NCBI GenBank assembly: GCA_030323885.1
Contig: JASIRB010003129.1
Span: 17,141-81,140, forward strand
Source: Branchipolynoe longqiensis
Lineage: Eukaryota > Annelida > Polychaeta > Phyllodocida > Polynoidae
DNA length: 64,000 nt
Direction of reading: 5' to 3'
Within the stretch, counting starts at the first letter, position 1; each line of letters begins with the position of its first letter. Made by a program: the position numbers and the translations under genes. The notes under the pieces are model-generated. The model searched no databases. It was not told the DNA's origin and was given only the letters and a program-made list of their open reading frames with translations. Shown here one piece after another: positions 11,801 through 22,079 of this stretch.

Positions 11801-12403
11801 TGTGTGTAGCCTATACCTAATGATGAACCACACAGTTATCACGTGAGGGTAGGATGAAATCCCCCCTTTTTTCCCCATTAGTAGGATTCACAACTTTTCC
11901 TGATGGGCCAGAAGAGGAAGAACACCAACCATGTGCCACTTGTACCAAGCGACCTTAGGGACAACCAGTATTAGCCTAATCCATTCCAGAAGTATAGATT
12001 TAATTTAATTTACATATATGTTGCCTAAAAAAAAATGTCGCACTTGCTTTTGCCATATGAGATATATATATATATATCTTGGGTGAAGTAGAAACTTCTA
12101 GGAGTTGTGTATTCAAAGCACTTGAGTCCGGGCAGTGAAGGTTTGGAGAGGCAGGAAGGGAAGAAGATGGGACCCGCAGTTGAAGAGCACAGACCAGCAG
12201 TGAAAACGAAAAGGGCCTCACCCAAGCAAACAACTCTGTTGATCAGGAGAAGTAAGCCCGGGAGAAAAAAGGTAATGGGTAGGATCGAGATAAGAGAAAT
12301 GAGGAGAGTTAAGAGTCAAAGAGCTGTGCCCCCTTCCTCGGGGTTAACCAGAGAGCGAGTCGGAAACACAAAAGGATTAGTGGCAGTTGAAGGTGAAAAG
12401 CTG
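11801..12403. other. No gene recognised
   Basis: A lysine/arginine-rich frame of about 100 residues (12107-12415) runs into the adjacent MITE and shows no family motif; I do not call it a gene. Confidence 0.4.
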
Positions 12404-12412
12404 GCTGGCCGG

Positions 12413-12820
12413 TAGATAAAGGATTCACCCGGTACTCACAGTACACGGATGAATTCCGACCCTATATAAAAACGTTCGAAAAAGCGGGTTAATGAAATGA
12501 GAGCCTAATTTCACAATCTAAGAAGCAAAATTTATTCTTTGTAGATGTTTTCATATTTACCCGCTACCTTTGAGTTGAAAAATATAATAAAATAGCTAGT
12601 TTAATACGATTTAAAATTGAAATCGACGGCGTTCTATGGCCGCCATCTTGTCTTTTTGCATTCTCTCCCATTTTACCAAATTTGTGCCAATATATGTAGC
12701 CATTTGATCATGGAACCACAGTTTCTACTTCCTGTTCCATACTAAAGCTATTTTCGCCCGTATTTACACTACGTTATCGTTCACCCGTGTACTACAAATA
12801 CCGGGTGAATCTTTTATCTA
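12413..12820 (-). mobile_element. MULE-MITE copy 1 (9-bp target duplication)
   Basis: TAGATAAAGGATTCACCC at the left and GGGTGAATCTTTTATCTA at the right are inverted; each end also contains its own small hairpin (CCCGGTACT...AGTACACGG-like). Flanks 12404-12412 and 12821-12829 agree in 8 of 9 bases. GCCGCCATCTTG, a match to the YY1 consensus, lies at about 12640. Mutator-type transposons make 9-bp duplications; no transposase is present. Confidence 0.88.
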
Positions 12821-12962
12821 GGTGGCCGGCTGCCCACTGCAATAATTTGTCTAGCAACATCTAAGGTCATATCAGGATGGTCAGGGGGATAGAAAAGACC
12901 TGTGTGGATGAAGTGGAGTTCAGACAGCAAGAACTACTACAATTTCTTGGAATTCGTTATAC

Positions 12963-13034
12963 AGCAGAGTGGCGCAGTGGAAGCGTGCTGGGCCCATAAC
13001 CCAGAGGTCCGAGGATCGAAACCTCGCTCTGCTA
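12963..13034 (+). tRNA. Initiator tRNA-Met (CAT)
   Basis: The 72-nt sequence begins AGCAGAGTGGCGCAG and ends CGCTCTGCTA, with the anticodon arm GCTGGGCCCATAACCCAGA. The A1:U72 pair, the three G:C pairs next to the anticodon loop and the ATCGAAAC T-loop are eukaryotic initiator features. A T7 run follows after four bases. The copy at 20480-20551 (minus) is identical over all 72 positions. Confidence 0.97.
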
Positions 13035-13586
13035 ACCATTTTTTTCCTTCTTTTTTTGTTTGTCGTTGTCTAGTCTTATTGGCGCTTAGTGTCATCATTG
13101 TCTTTGGGTCTCTACATAAATAAATACCTAATAATCTTTGTTTACTATTTGATATCCGGGGTCATCTACTAGACCATGTTGTATGGCATGTAGGCCTACT
13201 ATGATGTAGTTAGCCCAGACACTGACTGGCGTCTAATGTTATATATATACATATATATATACTAGCCTGGAGGAGAGTCGTTGCTAACGTCATATATATA
13301 CATATATATATATAGCATCGGAGCAAAATGCTAGGCCCACAGAATATATAGAATAATCGAGAATCAGTAATAAATAATTAAAATAAGGTAGGAGAAACCT
13401 CGCATATTTATATGCATATAATAAATTATATTTTACATATCTAGCCAGTTATGAATATCGGACTCACAGAATACCAACACAGTATCAGTATCACAGATCT
13501 AATCCCACATGTAATACAGTTTAAATATATCTATATTATAAAAAAACAACGCCAGGGAAGAAAGAAAAAAGAAAAAATAAGTTGAC
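13035..13586. other. Spacer with AT words
   Basis: Two near-identical blocks of CATATATATACATATATAT occur about 55 bp apart (13239-13260 and 13291-13313). The end (13555-13580) is an A-rich run that gives the T-run terminator of the next tRNA on the minus strand. Confidence 0.5.
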
Positions 13587-13658
13587 CTCCCCGACGGGGA
13601 ATTGAACCCCGGTCTCCCGCGTGACAGGCGGGGATACTAACCACTATACTATCGAGGA
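13587..13658 (-). tRNA. tRNA-Asp (GTC)
   Basis: The 72-nt minus-strand cloverleaf has acceptor TCCTCGA with TCGGGGA and discriminator G, D arm TAGTATAGTGGTTAGTA, anticodon arm CCCGCCTGTCACGCGGG with anticodon GTC, and T arm CGGGG-TTCAATT-CCCCG. These match eukaryotic tRNA-Asp. A run of six T follows within 15 nt. No intron. Confidence 0.96.
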
Positions 13659-13709
13659 CTGCCTGGAGGACCATTGTTGCTAACGTCATTTTAGGACAGC
13701 TGGATAGGG

Positions 13710-13875
13710 CAAAGCCAGCAGCAGTTTTGCAGGCAGCTTTCATGAAATGTTAAACCTGAAGCTGAAAGACCGACTCATGGACATCACTCTCACAGCAGAG
13801 AGCTAAATGGAGAGCAGCAGTCAAGTAATAAAAGCAGTCTTTGTCGCATCGCGACTGACAGCATGATGATGATGA
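13710..13875 (+). mobile_element. Short RTE-like module/3'-end chimera (copy c)
   Basis: It starts inside the constant module (CAAAGCCAGCAGCAG), reaches TTTCATGAAATG at about 13748, and then jumps to the last coding part of the LINE (AAACCTGAAGCTG), its 3' UTR and an ATG-repeat tail. TGGATAGGG at 13701-13709 and 13876-13884 is a 9-bp target duplication. The junction uses the same module end as copies a, b and d but a different LINE position. Confidence 0.82.
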
Positions 13876-13974
13876 TGGATAGGGGTGCTGCTTGACAAGG
13901 GCTAATCTTTATTTGTATTATATTTTCCTTGGTTCTTCTTTATTATTATGTCTGCGTGTCCCGTTCAAAATAGA

Positions 13975-14715
13975 TGAGTTAGTAATTCTGACTGTGCATG
14001 CGCTGAAAACGGTGTAGACGACAAAACAAATGCACATGGCCATTGACTTTGCCCATATGCGCAGTGCAAAACTTGGATCTTATTCAAAATTAATAGAACT
14101 ACAGAACAATAAGGCATAAACATGGATTCACCCATGCAACATAATAATATAATGATATAATAAGTATATTTAAGACAAAACTATCCATAAATAAGCATTT
14201 TGAGCTGAGGCTCATGTTCACATCCCCATTTTTAATTCTTGTTCTACTTATTTAAATGGCAAATGTGTCAACAGAAACTTGTTTCAAAGAAATATCTAAT
14301 TAAATCTAAATCTAACTATATCTAACTAAATATCTGATGGACCCTACATATTTTCTACCCCTACGTATGTTATTCAGCATAATTATATAAAGAAATAATT
14401 ATATAAATAAAAACATGAATAAAATAAGTAAAACTGACTCTGGCTATAGTTCCAACACTAGGCTGAGCACGTGCTGTTTATAGTTTTATGTAAATGCAAT
14501 GGTATATAAAAAAACGATTCACATCTTAATTAAAATTATGTAATTTTTTTATTGGTATTCTGCATTTAAAACATTAGCTGAAATGAGCTGAAACTAGCAG
14601 ATTTCATAGCAGCAGTCAGTGTTTCAGCATGTGCCATGTGCTTCGCGTGGGTTTGTTTTGCTTCCACACATCCCACAATGCACCAGCTGGAATTACGAAC
14701 CCATCTATACAGGCG
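13975..14715 (+). mobile_element. T-element copy, truncated
   Basis: Collinear with 54140-55272: CATGCGCTGAAAACGGTG, TTATTCAAAATTAATAGAA, AGGCATAAACATG, CTGACTCTGGCTATAG, CATCCCACAATGCACC. The outer TIR seen at 30673-31639 is missing at the left. Non-coding. Confidence 0.75.
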
Positions 14716-14910
14716 CTGAGTTTCTTGACCTGACCTTTATGTCAGCTAAGTTCAAGGTGAGGAGGTAATACATTTTGTTTTTAAGTCAGCCCTTGTTATT
14801 TACGTCATTTTCCAGACAACTTCTGATCACTTGATTAAGATGGAGTAGAACACTTGTTTCAGAGAAATATATAACCAATCTATGATTAACCCTACTCATT
14901 TTCTAGTTCC

Positions 14911-16644
14911 ATCATCATCATCATGCTGTCGGTCGCGATGCGACAAAGACTGCTTTCATTACTTGACTGCCGCTTTCCATTTAGCTCTCTGCTGTGAGAG
15001 TTGCGTCCATGAGTCGGTCTTAATGTCTCTCAGCTTCAGGTTTCTCTTGATGGTATCTTTGAACCGGAGACGGGGGCGCCCTCTCTTTCTGTAGCCAGAA
15101 GACAGTTGAGAATAGAGGATCTGCTTTGGTAGCCTGTCTGATGACATCCTCATGAGGTGTCCAGTCCACCGGAGATTCTTTTTGATCAGAAGATCTTCCA
15201 TAGAGGGCAGCCCCATCCGTTCGAGTATTTCCTTATTCGTCACTTTGTCCTTCCAGGTTAGCCTCATGATTGAACGCAGATGTCGCATCATGAAGGCATG
15301 CAGCTTTTTCACCTGCTGTCTGTACACTGTCCAGGCCTCGGCTCCGTATAGTAGGGTGGATAGCATGATTGCGCGGTAGATCTTACCTTTGACCCGAATG
15401 GACACATGGTGGTTGTTCCAGAGGATCTGGCGTAGTCGGCCGAAAGATGCGCTAGCCTTGGCCATCCTCCTCTGTGTCTCAGCATCAATGCGTCGATCAC
15501 TTGATATAGTGCTTCCGAGATAGGTGAATTCCGGAACAGAGTTCAGCTTGTTTCTGTCAACCATGATCTCCTCCTCTCGGGTTCTTGTAGAGTTGGGTTG
15601 GTACAGCACCTCCGTCTTCTTGATGTTAATTTTCAGGCCAAACTTCTTTGATGCATCGGAGAAAGCGTCCACTATTTTCTGGGTCTCTTCAGCAGAGTGG
15701 GCAACCAGTGCACTGTCATCTGCGAATAGTAGCTCTCTCACCAGTATCTGAGTAGTCTTGGTCTTCGCTCTGAAGTGTGCGACATTGAATAGGTCAGCGC
15801 TCTGTCTGGACTGTATATAGATGCCATCCCCCATGTCTCGGAAAGCCTCGTCTAGCATTGCTGATAGGAAGATGGAGAAGAGCGTGGGGGCCAGTACACA
15901 ACCTTGCTTGACCCCATTGGTAACCCCAAACGATTCCGAGACTTCCCCTCCAGCACTAACGTTCGCCATCATTCCTGTATGTAGAGCCTCGATCATAGTT
16001 GTGAACTTCTCTGGGCATCCGTACTTCCTCAGTAGCTGCCATAGCCCGGTCCTCCCGACTGTATCAAATGCCTTAGTGAAATCGACAAATACCATGTACA
16101 GTGGTCGGTCCTGCTCAATGCACTTTTCTTGTAGCTGTCGGAGACAAAATATCATATCCACAGTGCTCCGGTTACCTCTGAAGCCACACTGTGACTCCGG
16201 AACTACACCAGGTGTTATGTGAATAGATAGTCTGTTGAGTAGGATCCTGGCGAAGATCTTCCCTGCTATGGCAAGAAGAGAGATTCCTCTCGTGTTTTGT
16301 GCGGTTGTACATTTCATGAAAGCTGCCTGCAAAAGTGTTGAAGTGCTGCTGGCTTTTGCAAGTTACCAGCGGCACTCTCTCGGGGAGCAAATAGAGGTTT
16401 CACACCGGCAAGAACATGTCAAGACAGGCGCAAAACTATTTGTCCCTGCAGTGGCTGGTCGGGAGATGTTGGGAGTTCCATACATCAACCGCCCTTAATG
16501 CTGCCACAGTGACATGGTTTTCTGTTTAGGGTTTGCTCCCTTAGCCTTCGGTTCTGTCAAGGACCTGTACCACAAGGCAGTGGTTTAGAACTCTGCAAGG
16601 CAGAGGCGTCAAACTCCCTGAGGTATTGCTATACCTGCATACCT
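14911..16644 (-). mobile_element. RTE-like LINE unit with 5' module (copy a)
   Basis: On the minus strand: constant module (16643 to about 16317), RT ORF, short 3' UTR and (ATG)n tail at the left edge. A 13-bp target duplication flanks the unit (14898-14910, 16645-16657). There is no endonuclease domain, although autonomous RTE elements encode an apurinic-type endonuclease before RT, so this unit is non-autonomous or internally deleted. Confidence 0.9.
14959..16332 (-). pseudogene. Reverse transcriptase of RTE-like non-LTR retrotransposon, N-terminally incomplete
   Basis: The open frame is about 457 codons and uninterrupted. Visible RT motifs in order are TRGISLLAIAGKIFARILLN, SQCGFRGNRSTVDM, VFVDFTKAFDTVGR (motif A), GVKQGCVLAPTLFSIFLSAM (motif B), LLFADDSALVAH (motif C, FADD codons at 15715-15726), LKINIKKTEVLYQ and TYLGSTISS, then the C-terminal region with LRWTGHLMRM. 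The active-site Asp residues are present. Missing are the endonuclease and the first RT blocks; the frame runs back across the module junction without an ATG that fits a true N-terminus. It would have primed LINE cDNA from nicked target DNA. RTE assignment rests on the short 3' UTR, microsatellite tail and motif style. Confidence 0.9.
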
Positions 16645-17092
16645 ATTTTCTAGTTCCACATATGTCATTAACCATAGGATATAAATAAAAACATGAATAA
16701 GTAAAACTGACTCTGGCTATGTCGCTAACACTAGTCTGAGTGCCCAGATTTCTCTAAATCTAAATGCACATGGCATAAGATGTGCTGATTATATTGATGT
16801 AATTGCATTGCTGTATAAAAGATTAATATCTTGATTTATTATATATATTGTTTTAGTTGGTATTCTATGTACCAAACAAGAGCTGAGATGAGCTGAAACT
16901 AGCACATTTCATAGCTGCACCGAGTGTATTAGCATGTGCCATGTGCTTCTCGCAGGTTTGATTTTCTTCCACGCATCCCACAATACACCGCGTGGCTGGA
17001 ATGGTGATGTAGTCTATAGTAGAGGCTTACATTCTAAGCTTAGTGGATGTAGTCAGCTTCAGGAGCAAACGCAGGGGGGGGTTTCCTAGTTG

Positions 17093-17439
17093 CCCGGAGC
17101 CCCCCCCCCCCCCCCCCCCCCTCCCCAATTTTTAATCAGAGTATACATCGACTTGCGAGCACACAATTCATGAATTGCTTAAAGACGCGAATTGCATTAC
17201 AAACGGAAATGGGGGGGGTGCGAGTGAGAAAAAAATTAGGAACCCCCGAAAGGTCAAATCTGAAACTCGATTTATAGGCCTACCTGCTTACAGGTCGGTC
17301 TGCCATTTTTGGAGCATCCCCTCCTGACTTTCTGAGATTGCCCCTTAGCTTTTAGGTCAAATCGGATGGCAGCAGTATGGACATTTAAAAGGTGTTACCC
17401 GGGAACGACCCTATAAGGCCAAATAAAAATTAAAAAATT
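17093..17439. other. No gene; includes long C-run
   Basis: A run of more than 20 C starts at about 17100. The rest holds nothing that I recognise. Confidence 0.5.
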
Positions 17440-17760
17440 AATTGGCGATCGTCCTTTTAATCACACAAATCAGGGTCGGGCGGTCAGTTTTACTTGTTTA
17501 AAAAAGATTCTGGCATGTGATTTTGACATAGGCGTATTACATAACGGGATGCGATGGCCGAATGAGTTGAGCATCCGCCTCCCGTTCTGGTAGGTCGTGG
17601 GATTCGTACTCCTGGGTTCAAACTTGCCAAGTCAAACCGATGACGTAAAAATTGATACAATAGTTTAATTGCTGCTAACTCGACACATTTTTAACAGTTA
17701 AACAAACAAAAATCAGTGCCGAACGATTTTTCAGGCACGGGCGGGGACGATCACCAATTT
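17440..17760 (+). mobile_element. TIR element with tRNA/SINE-like core (copy A)
   Basis: Left end AATTGGCGATCGTCC and right end GGACGATCACCAATT are inverted with one mismatch. Between them lie ATCAGGGTCGGGCGG, the tRNA-like block 17548-17625 (TGGCCGAATGAGTTGAG, then GGGTTCAAACTTG), GTCAAACCGATGACG, and TTTTTAACAGTTAA. The element is collinear with 11475-11800 in reverse. It is non-coding; movement would need a DNA transposase acting on the ends. Confidence 0.78.
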
Positions 17761-17934
17761 TTGTTGGGGGGGGGGGAGGGTTAAGGTTGCTAGCACACCG
17801 GACAAACTGAACTTTGTTGTCCTTACACGTAGGCCCTATAGTTTGTGTGTGTTCTTGTGTGTGTTTTGAAAGGGTTAAACAAAAATTCACAAGAAAAACT
17901 GTAAATCTAAGAATAAAGAAATAATGTGACTGAG
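17761..17934. other. No gene recognised
   Basis: Contains a G-run at about 17765-17778 and GT-rich sequence. Confidence 0.4.
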
Positions 17935-18080
17935 TGGGATATCGGGTCATGGTACTGACGGCCTGATTTCTCAGTGGGGCAGCACTATAAAGTCGTTACG
18001 AGTGTGCACTGTCACAAGTTGATACCCATCCTGATATGACATTAGATGTTGCCAGGACGTCAAACTCAAACAATCAACCA
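17935..18080 (+). mobile_element. SINE-A 3' half
   Basis: Reads TGGGATATCGGGTCATGG, GTGGGGCAGCACTATAAAG, TGTCACAAGTTGATACCC, GATATGACATTAGATGTTG. The tRNA-like head is missing. Confidence 0.8.
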
Positions 18081-18100
18081 ACCAAATGTAGGCCCCTATC

Positions 18101-18597
18101 TTAAAGTTGCATAGTCCGATGGTTTTGCGTTTTGGTAATTTTTCTGAGATAAATATATTAAATTGATCGTTATAATCTACCTTATTTCAGGTTGAAGTAA
18201 CTTTTATTTTAAATGGATAAGTTTTGAAATATTTGAAATTCAATCATGTAAACTTAGTTTTGGCAAGCACGCCAAAACTCTGACACTATAGGCTTCAATA
18301 GTAATGTAAGATATGAACGAACCCGTTGAGTTGCATATGAGAATTCACTTTATTATCCGGCGACCTTCACCACTACAACTTCCGTGACCTCTCGTGACCC
18401 GACGCCACCACCGCGCTACGCACGACACTCACATACACTACACTAACAGGTTATATTAAATTGTCTCAGTGTTCCCTTCTATGTGCCAATAAATGCTTAA
18501 TGTGTGCATCAATATCTAAGTTTGATATGTAGAGTTAAATCTATATCATTATTTTGGTTTTGAAAATTTGATGCTTCATCGGACTATGCAGCTTTAA
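18101..18597 (+). mobile_element. TTAA-MITE with about 140-bp insert
   Basis: It starts TTAAAGTTGCATAGTCCGAT and ends CATCGGACTATGCAGCTTTAA. Between about 18306 and 18447 it holds a foreign GC-richer block (GACGCCACCACCGCGC) before family sequence resumes with AACAGGTTATATTAAATT. Both ends show TTAA, the target used by piggyBac-type transposons; no transposase is present. Confidence 0.85.
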
Positions 18598-18776
18598 TTA
18601 ACCAAACATTCCTACACCCAGTAGGTAGGGACTGATCTACCCAGAACCATTAGACTTTAAAGTGTATACTTGACACTACCTAGCCTGGAACTCGGCATTA
18701 GTCTGATAGCAAAGAGCATTGGAATGAGGAGAAAAAAACATGTTTGTGATCGATCAACCCGAAACTGCATAGTCCG

Positions 18777-19242
18777 TTAAGTCATTGTCACACCGCACCG
18801 GATTGGGGGAAACAGACAAGAACCGGACACTGTCCGGGTGTGTACGGCGATGTCCGGGTACCGTGCGGTAACCATCTGCCGGTGTCCGGTGGTATCCGGC
18901 AGTCTCGGTACAAGTTTTGAACGTGTTCAAAACTTCTGCCGGACACCGCCGGACTGATGTGTCCGATTGGTGTCCGGTTTGTCTGGTACCCATCCGTTCA
19001 TGTCCAGTTTGTCCGTTGTCCGGTACATGTCCGGTACCCATCCATTACGTGTCCGGTTCTCGTCCGGTACATGTACGGTACATGTACGTTACTTATCCGG
19101 TTGTCCGGCGGCAATTAACCCAATTTTACACTCCATTTCGATACATTTCAATAGATTTCTTCCGCTGGAGAGCACCGGATGAGAAAATTATATTTTCGAC
19201 AGTCTCCAGTGCTCAGTCCGGTTAGGTGTGACAATAGATTTA
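18777..19242. mobile_element. FB1 foldback element, TCCGGTA-word type
   Basis: Ends TTAAGTCATTGTCACACC and AGGTGTGACAATAGATTTAA are inverted. The interior is built from TCCGGTACC, TGTCCGGT and CACCGGAC words on both strands. It is a close relative of 57345-57955. Confidence 0.85.
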
Positions 19243-19371
19243 AAAGCATAACATTGTCGAAACCAAGGCACTTATCTAGACTAGAACCTACATTTTCAAC
19301 TTCGATACTGTTGCACTTATTAAGCATTTATTGCAACACCGAAGGGCATACTAAGTCAATTTAATCGATTT

Positions 19372-19690
19372 TTTGTTTGTTTGTTGTTTTCCATCCTAGC
19401 AACATCTAAGGTCATATCAGGGCGGGTACCAACTTGTGACAATACGCACTCATGGCGATTTTATAGTGCTGCCCCACTGGGAAATCAGGCCGCCGGCACC
19501 ATGACCCAATATCCCGACACCGAGCTAACCAGTCCTTGCCCTATCCTAATAATGCTGAGCACCATGCTAGGAAGCGACAAGTATCAATTTTTAAGTCATT
19601 GGTTTGACTCGACCGGGAACTGAACTCGCCAACTCCCGATCTTCCGCACGCGAGGCCTGTGCTCTACCGATTCAGCCACCGCACCCGGTC
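19372..19690 (-). mobile_element. SINE-A, near full length
   Basis: Minus strand: tRNA-like head ending in GTCGAGTCAAACCAATGACT, then AGGATAGGGCAAGGACTGG, GTGGGGCAGCACTATAAA, and a tail of GATGTTGCTAGGATGG plus AAC repeats. Confidence 0.85.
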
Positions 19691-20039
19691 AGTTTAATAC
19701 AACATGTCACTGCTGCAGCCTATCGGATCAGAGTTTTGACAAGTACAACAAAATTGACTTTGATAGGCTTACACTTCAAATATATCCCAAGTTGGTCACT
19801 TTGAAGTTAAAGTTACTTTAAACTAAAGGAAGATAGATTATATCGATTAATTTAAAGCTGCATAGTCCTATGAAACATCACATTTTCAAAACTAAAACAA
19901 TTATCTAGAATTGATTCTGCATATCTAACTTAAATACTGATGCATTTATTAAGCATTTGTTGTTACACATAAATAGTGAAATAGCGAACGGTAGACAAGA
20001 AGTGTGAACACTTATTTGTCTCTCATTTTTGCTTGAGTG

Positions 20040-20476
20040 CAAGTAAATAAGCAACACAAAGAATAATTAGTAGCATGTGGTGAATAAGGAGTAAAATTTC
20101 CCTGGATCATGAGTCCATGCGTTTTCTAATCTGTTCTTGTATGAATTTATTGACTCAGCATCAATAACATTTTGTGCGAGACGGTTCCATATATTTATGA
20201 TCCTGTGTTGCCTTAACTTTGAAATGGCTCTGGGTTTTACTAGTTTGAGAGTATGGCCCCGACTGCCTTCTCTTTTATTCAAGGTGAAAAATTGGTTCAT
20301 ATCTATTTCATCAAAACCTTTCATAATTTTAAATTCTTCAATTATGTCACTTCTTTTCCTTCTGTAGGAAGTTTCAATTCCCTAAGCCTTTGTTCATAGG
20401 GTAAGTCCTTTATAACTGCAACTAATTTTGTTGCACGTCTCTGAACCTTTTCAATCTCCAGAATATCTTTCAAAAT
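20040..20476 (-). pseudogene. C-terminal ORF2 fragment of CR1/L2-like LINE
   Basis: Minus-strand reading gives IEKVQRRATKLV, LPYEQRLRELKLPT, then after a frame change near 20342 IMKGFDEIDMNQFF, RGHTLKLVKPR, IINIWNRLAQNVIDAESINS. LEKVQRRATK, YE.RL..L.LPTLE and WN.L...V..A.S.N.FK are the hallmark C-terminal blocks of CR1/L2-clade ORF2. The RT catalytic motifs lie upstream and are absent. The 5' end is only 3-4 nt from the tRNA gene on the same strand, with no LINE sequence beyond it. Confidence 0.85.
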
Positions 20477-20479
20477 GGT

Positions 20480-20551
20480 TAGCAGAGCGAGGTTTCGATC
20501 CTCGGACCTCTGGGTTATGGGCCCAGCACGCTTCCACTGCGCCACTCTGCT
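20480..20551 (-). tRNA. Initiator tRNA-Met (CAT), fused to LINE fragment
   Basis: Identical in all 72 positions to 12963-13034, including boxes A and B and anticodon CAT. Only ACCATTTT separates its 3' end from the LINE fragment; that is a T4 run, which could terminate Pol III weakly. Its 5' edge coincides with the point where the surrounding MITE is broken. It may be a retrocopy rather than an original gene, although it could still be transcribed because tRNA promoters are internal. Confidence 0.9.
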
Positions 20552-20780
20552 GTATAGGAATAGAGAGGCAATTTATGCTAAAGCCTATGGTGTCAGAATC
20601 TTGGCATGCTTACCAAAACTAATTTGAGATGTTAGCACTTCAAATATCTCAAAACTTATCCATTTAAAATAAACAGTTCTTAACACTAAAGTAATGTGGA
20701 TTATAACAATCAGTTTAATATATTTATCTCAGAAAAAAAAAATGACAGAAACTGCAAATCATCGGACTATGAAACTTTAA

Positions 20781-21217
20781 TACAGTTATCACAGAAAATG
20801 ACAAAAACTCTAAACCACCCAGATTATTCAAATATAATCAACGAATATGAGAAACAAACCAAAAGGTCCCCCACATGACTGCTACGTCTCCGCGACCAGC
20901 TGGTCGAGGAGATTGACAGACCGAGCTGGCTTTGAGCACACCCGCCGCGACACCTAGCGTCGCCCGCTGACACTAAGGCCCTCTCCCAGTTCAAGGGCTC
21001 GCACCCAGGTGGCGCGGTCGTGTCGCCAGCTCCCGCCATCTGGTGACAAACACGCGCGACTGTGATTGATCAACACAGGTCATGTGACATCCTAATCAAA
21101 TAAGCCATCTATCTATACATGGATACGGGAAGGAGACATGGACCTACATGTGTTCAACAACCCCCTACTCCCCAGTGAGGTACATAATTAGGCTTGATGC
21201 ATCTGTGTACATGCGTA
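20781..21217. other. No gene; GC-rich patch
   Basis: A locally GC-rich patch (20880-21050) resembles neither neighbour nor a family that I know. A short TGGTCGAGGAGATTGAC word is present. No supportable frame. Confidence 0.35.
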
Positions 21218-21564
21218 TTAAAGTTTCATAATCCGATGGTTTTGAATTTCTGTATTTTTTCTGAGGTAAATATATTAGAGCGATCTACTTTACATTAGTT
21301 CAAAGTTGCTTGTGTTTTAAATGGTAAACTTTTGAGATATTTTGAGTGCAAACATGGAAAATTAGTTTTGGCAAGCTTGCCAAAACTCTGACACCATAGA
21401 CTTCTGCAGAAACAGGTTCGTGTTAAATTGACTCAGTATTGCCTTCTACGCAGAAACAAATGCTTAATAAGTGCATCAGTATCTAAGTTAGATATGTCAA
21501 ATCAAATTTAGATAATTGGTTTGGTTTTGAAAATTTGATATTTCATCGGACTATGCAGCTTTAA
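21218..21564 (+). mobile_element. TTAA-MITE, full length
   Basis: 347 bp from TTAAAGTTTCATAATCCGAT to CATCGGACTATGCAGCTTTAA, with TTGGCAAGCTTGCCAAAACT in the middle. The latter is itself a short palindrome. Confidence 0.88.
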
Positions 21565-22079
21565 CATGAAGGGTAGTAGTGATCTTAGATGGTGCTAGGA
21601 CGTAAAACAACAACACACAAACTGAAGGGTAGTTTTCTGTAGTTATCAGCTGTCCAATTAACATTAATTAAATAAAAGGTTCTATTAAATTTACTTAGTA
21701 TTTCCTTCTATGCAGCAACAAATGCTTAATATGTGTATCATTATTTAGATCGGACATGTATAATATCAAATTTAGGCCCTCGGTAGTGATAGTTTCTATT
21801 AAATTAATCTGGTATTCCTTTCTATGCAGTAACAAATGATTAATAAGTGCACGACTGTCTAAGTTGGGTGTGGAGAATCAAATCTCGATCAGTGTTTTGG
21901 TTTAGAAAGATTATGTTTTTGGTTGGCGTCAACGGGAAGGATGCAATCAACATTTGTGATAAAAGTTTAATATAAGTTATAACACTATTTGCAACACTAT
22001 AAACATATACTCCAAAACAGTGTAGACCTAAATAGAAATGTTAATATCTATATATAATATTAATATGAATATATACTAT
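21565..22079. repeat. Diverged TTAA-MITE pieces
   Basis: Blocks around 21668-21780 and 21790-21915 repeat the right half of the TTAA-MITE (CTTCTATGCAGCAACAAATG, TAATAAGTGCACG, CTAAGTTGG). A small SINE-A tail piece (GATGGTGCTAGGACG) is at about 21585. Confidence 0.55.

Larger units (their letters stand above)
14850..17030 (+). mobile_element. T-element partial copy split by LINE insertion
   Basis: Family sequence runs to ATTTTCTAGTTCC (14898-14910), is interrupted by the minus-strand LINE unit, and resumes with the same 13 bases at 16645-16657 and then CACATATGTCATTAACC to GATGTAGTCTAT at about 17022. The uninterrupted arrangement is visible at 54505-54550, which serves as the empty site. Confidence 0.85.
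19852..20780 (-). mobile_element. TTAA-MITE split by tRNA/LINE chimera
   Basis: Left part (19852-about 19980) starts TTTAAAGCTGCATAGTCC; right part (about 20553-20780) ends GACTATGAAACTTTAA. Other copies contain an uninterrupted TATGCAGCAACAAATGC at this point. The insert is the CR1-like fragment plus tRNA described next. Confidence 0.8.

Noticed and set aside
12107..12415. Basic 102-residue frame
   Set aside because: Runs into the MULE-MITE end, has no recognisable domain and no conservation evidence.
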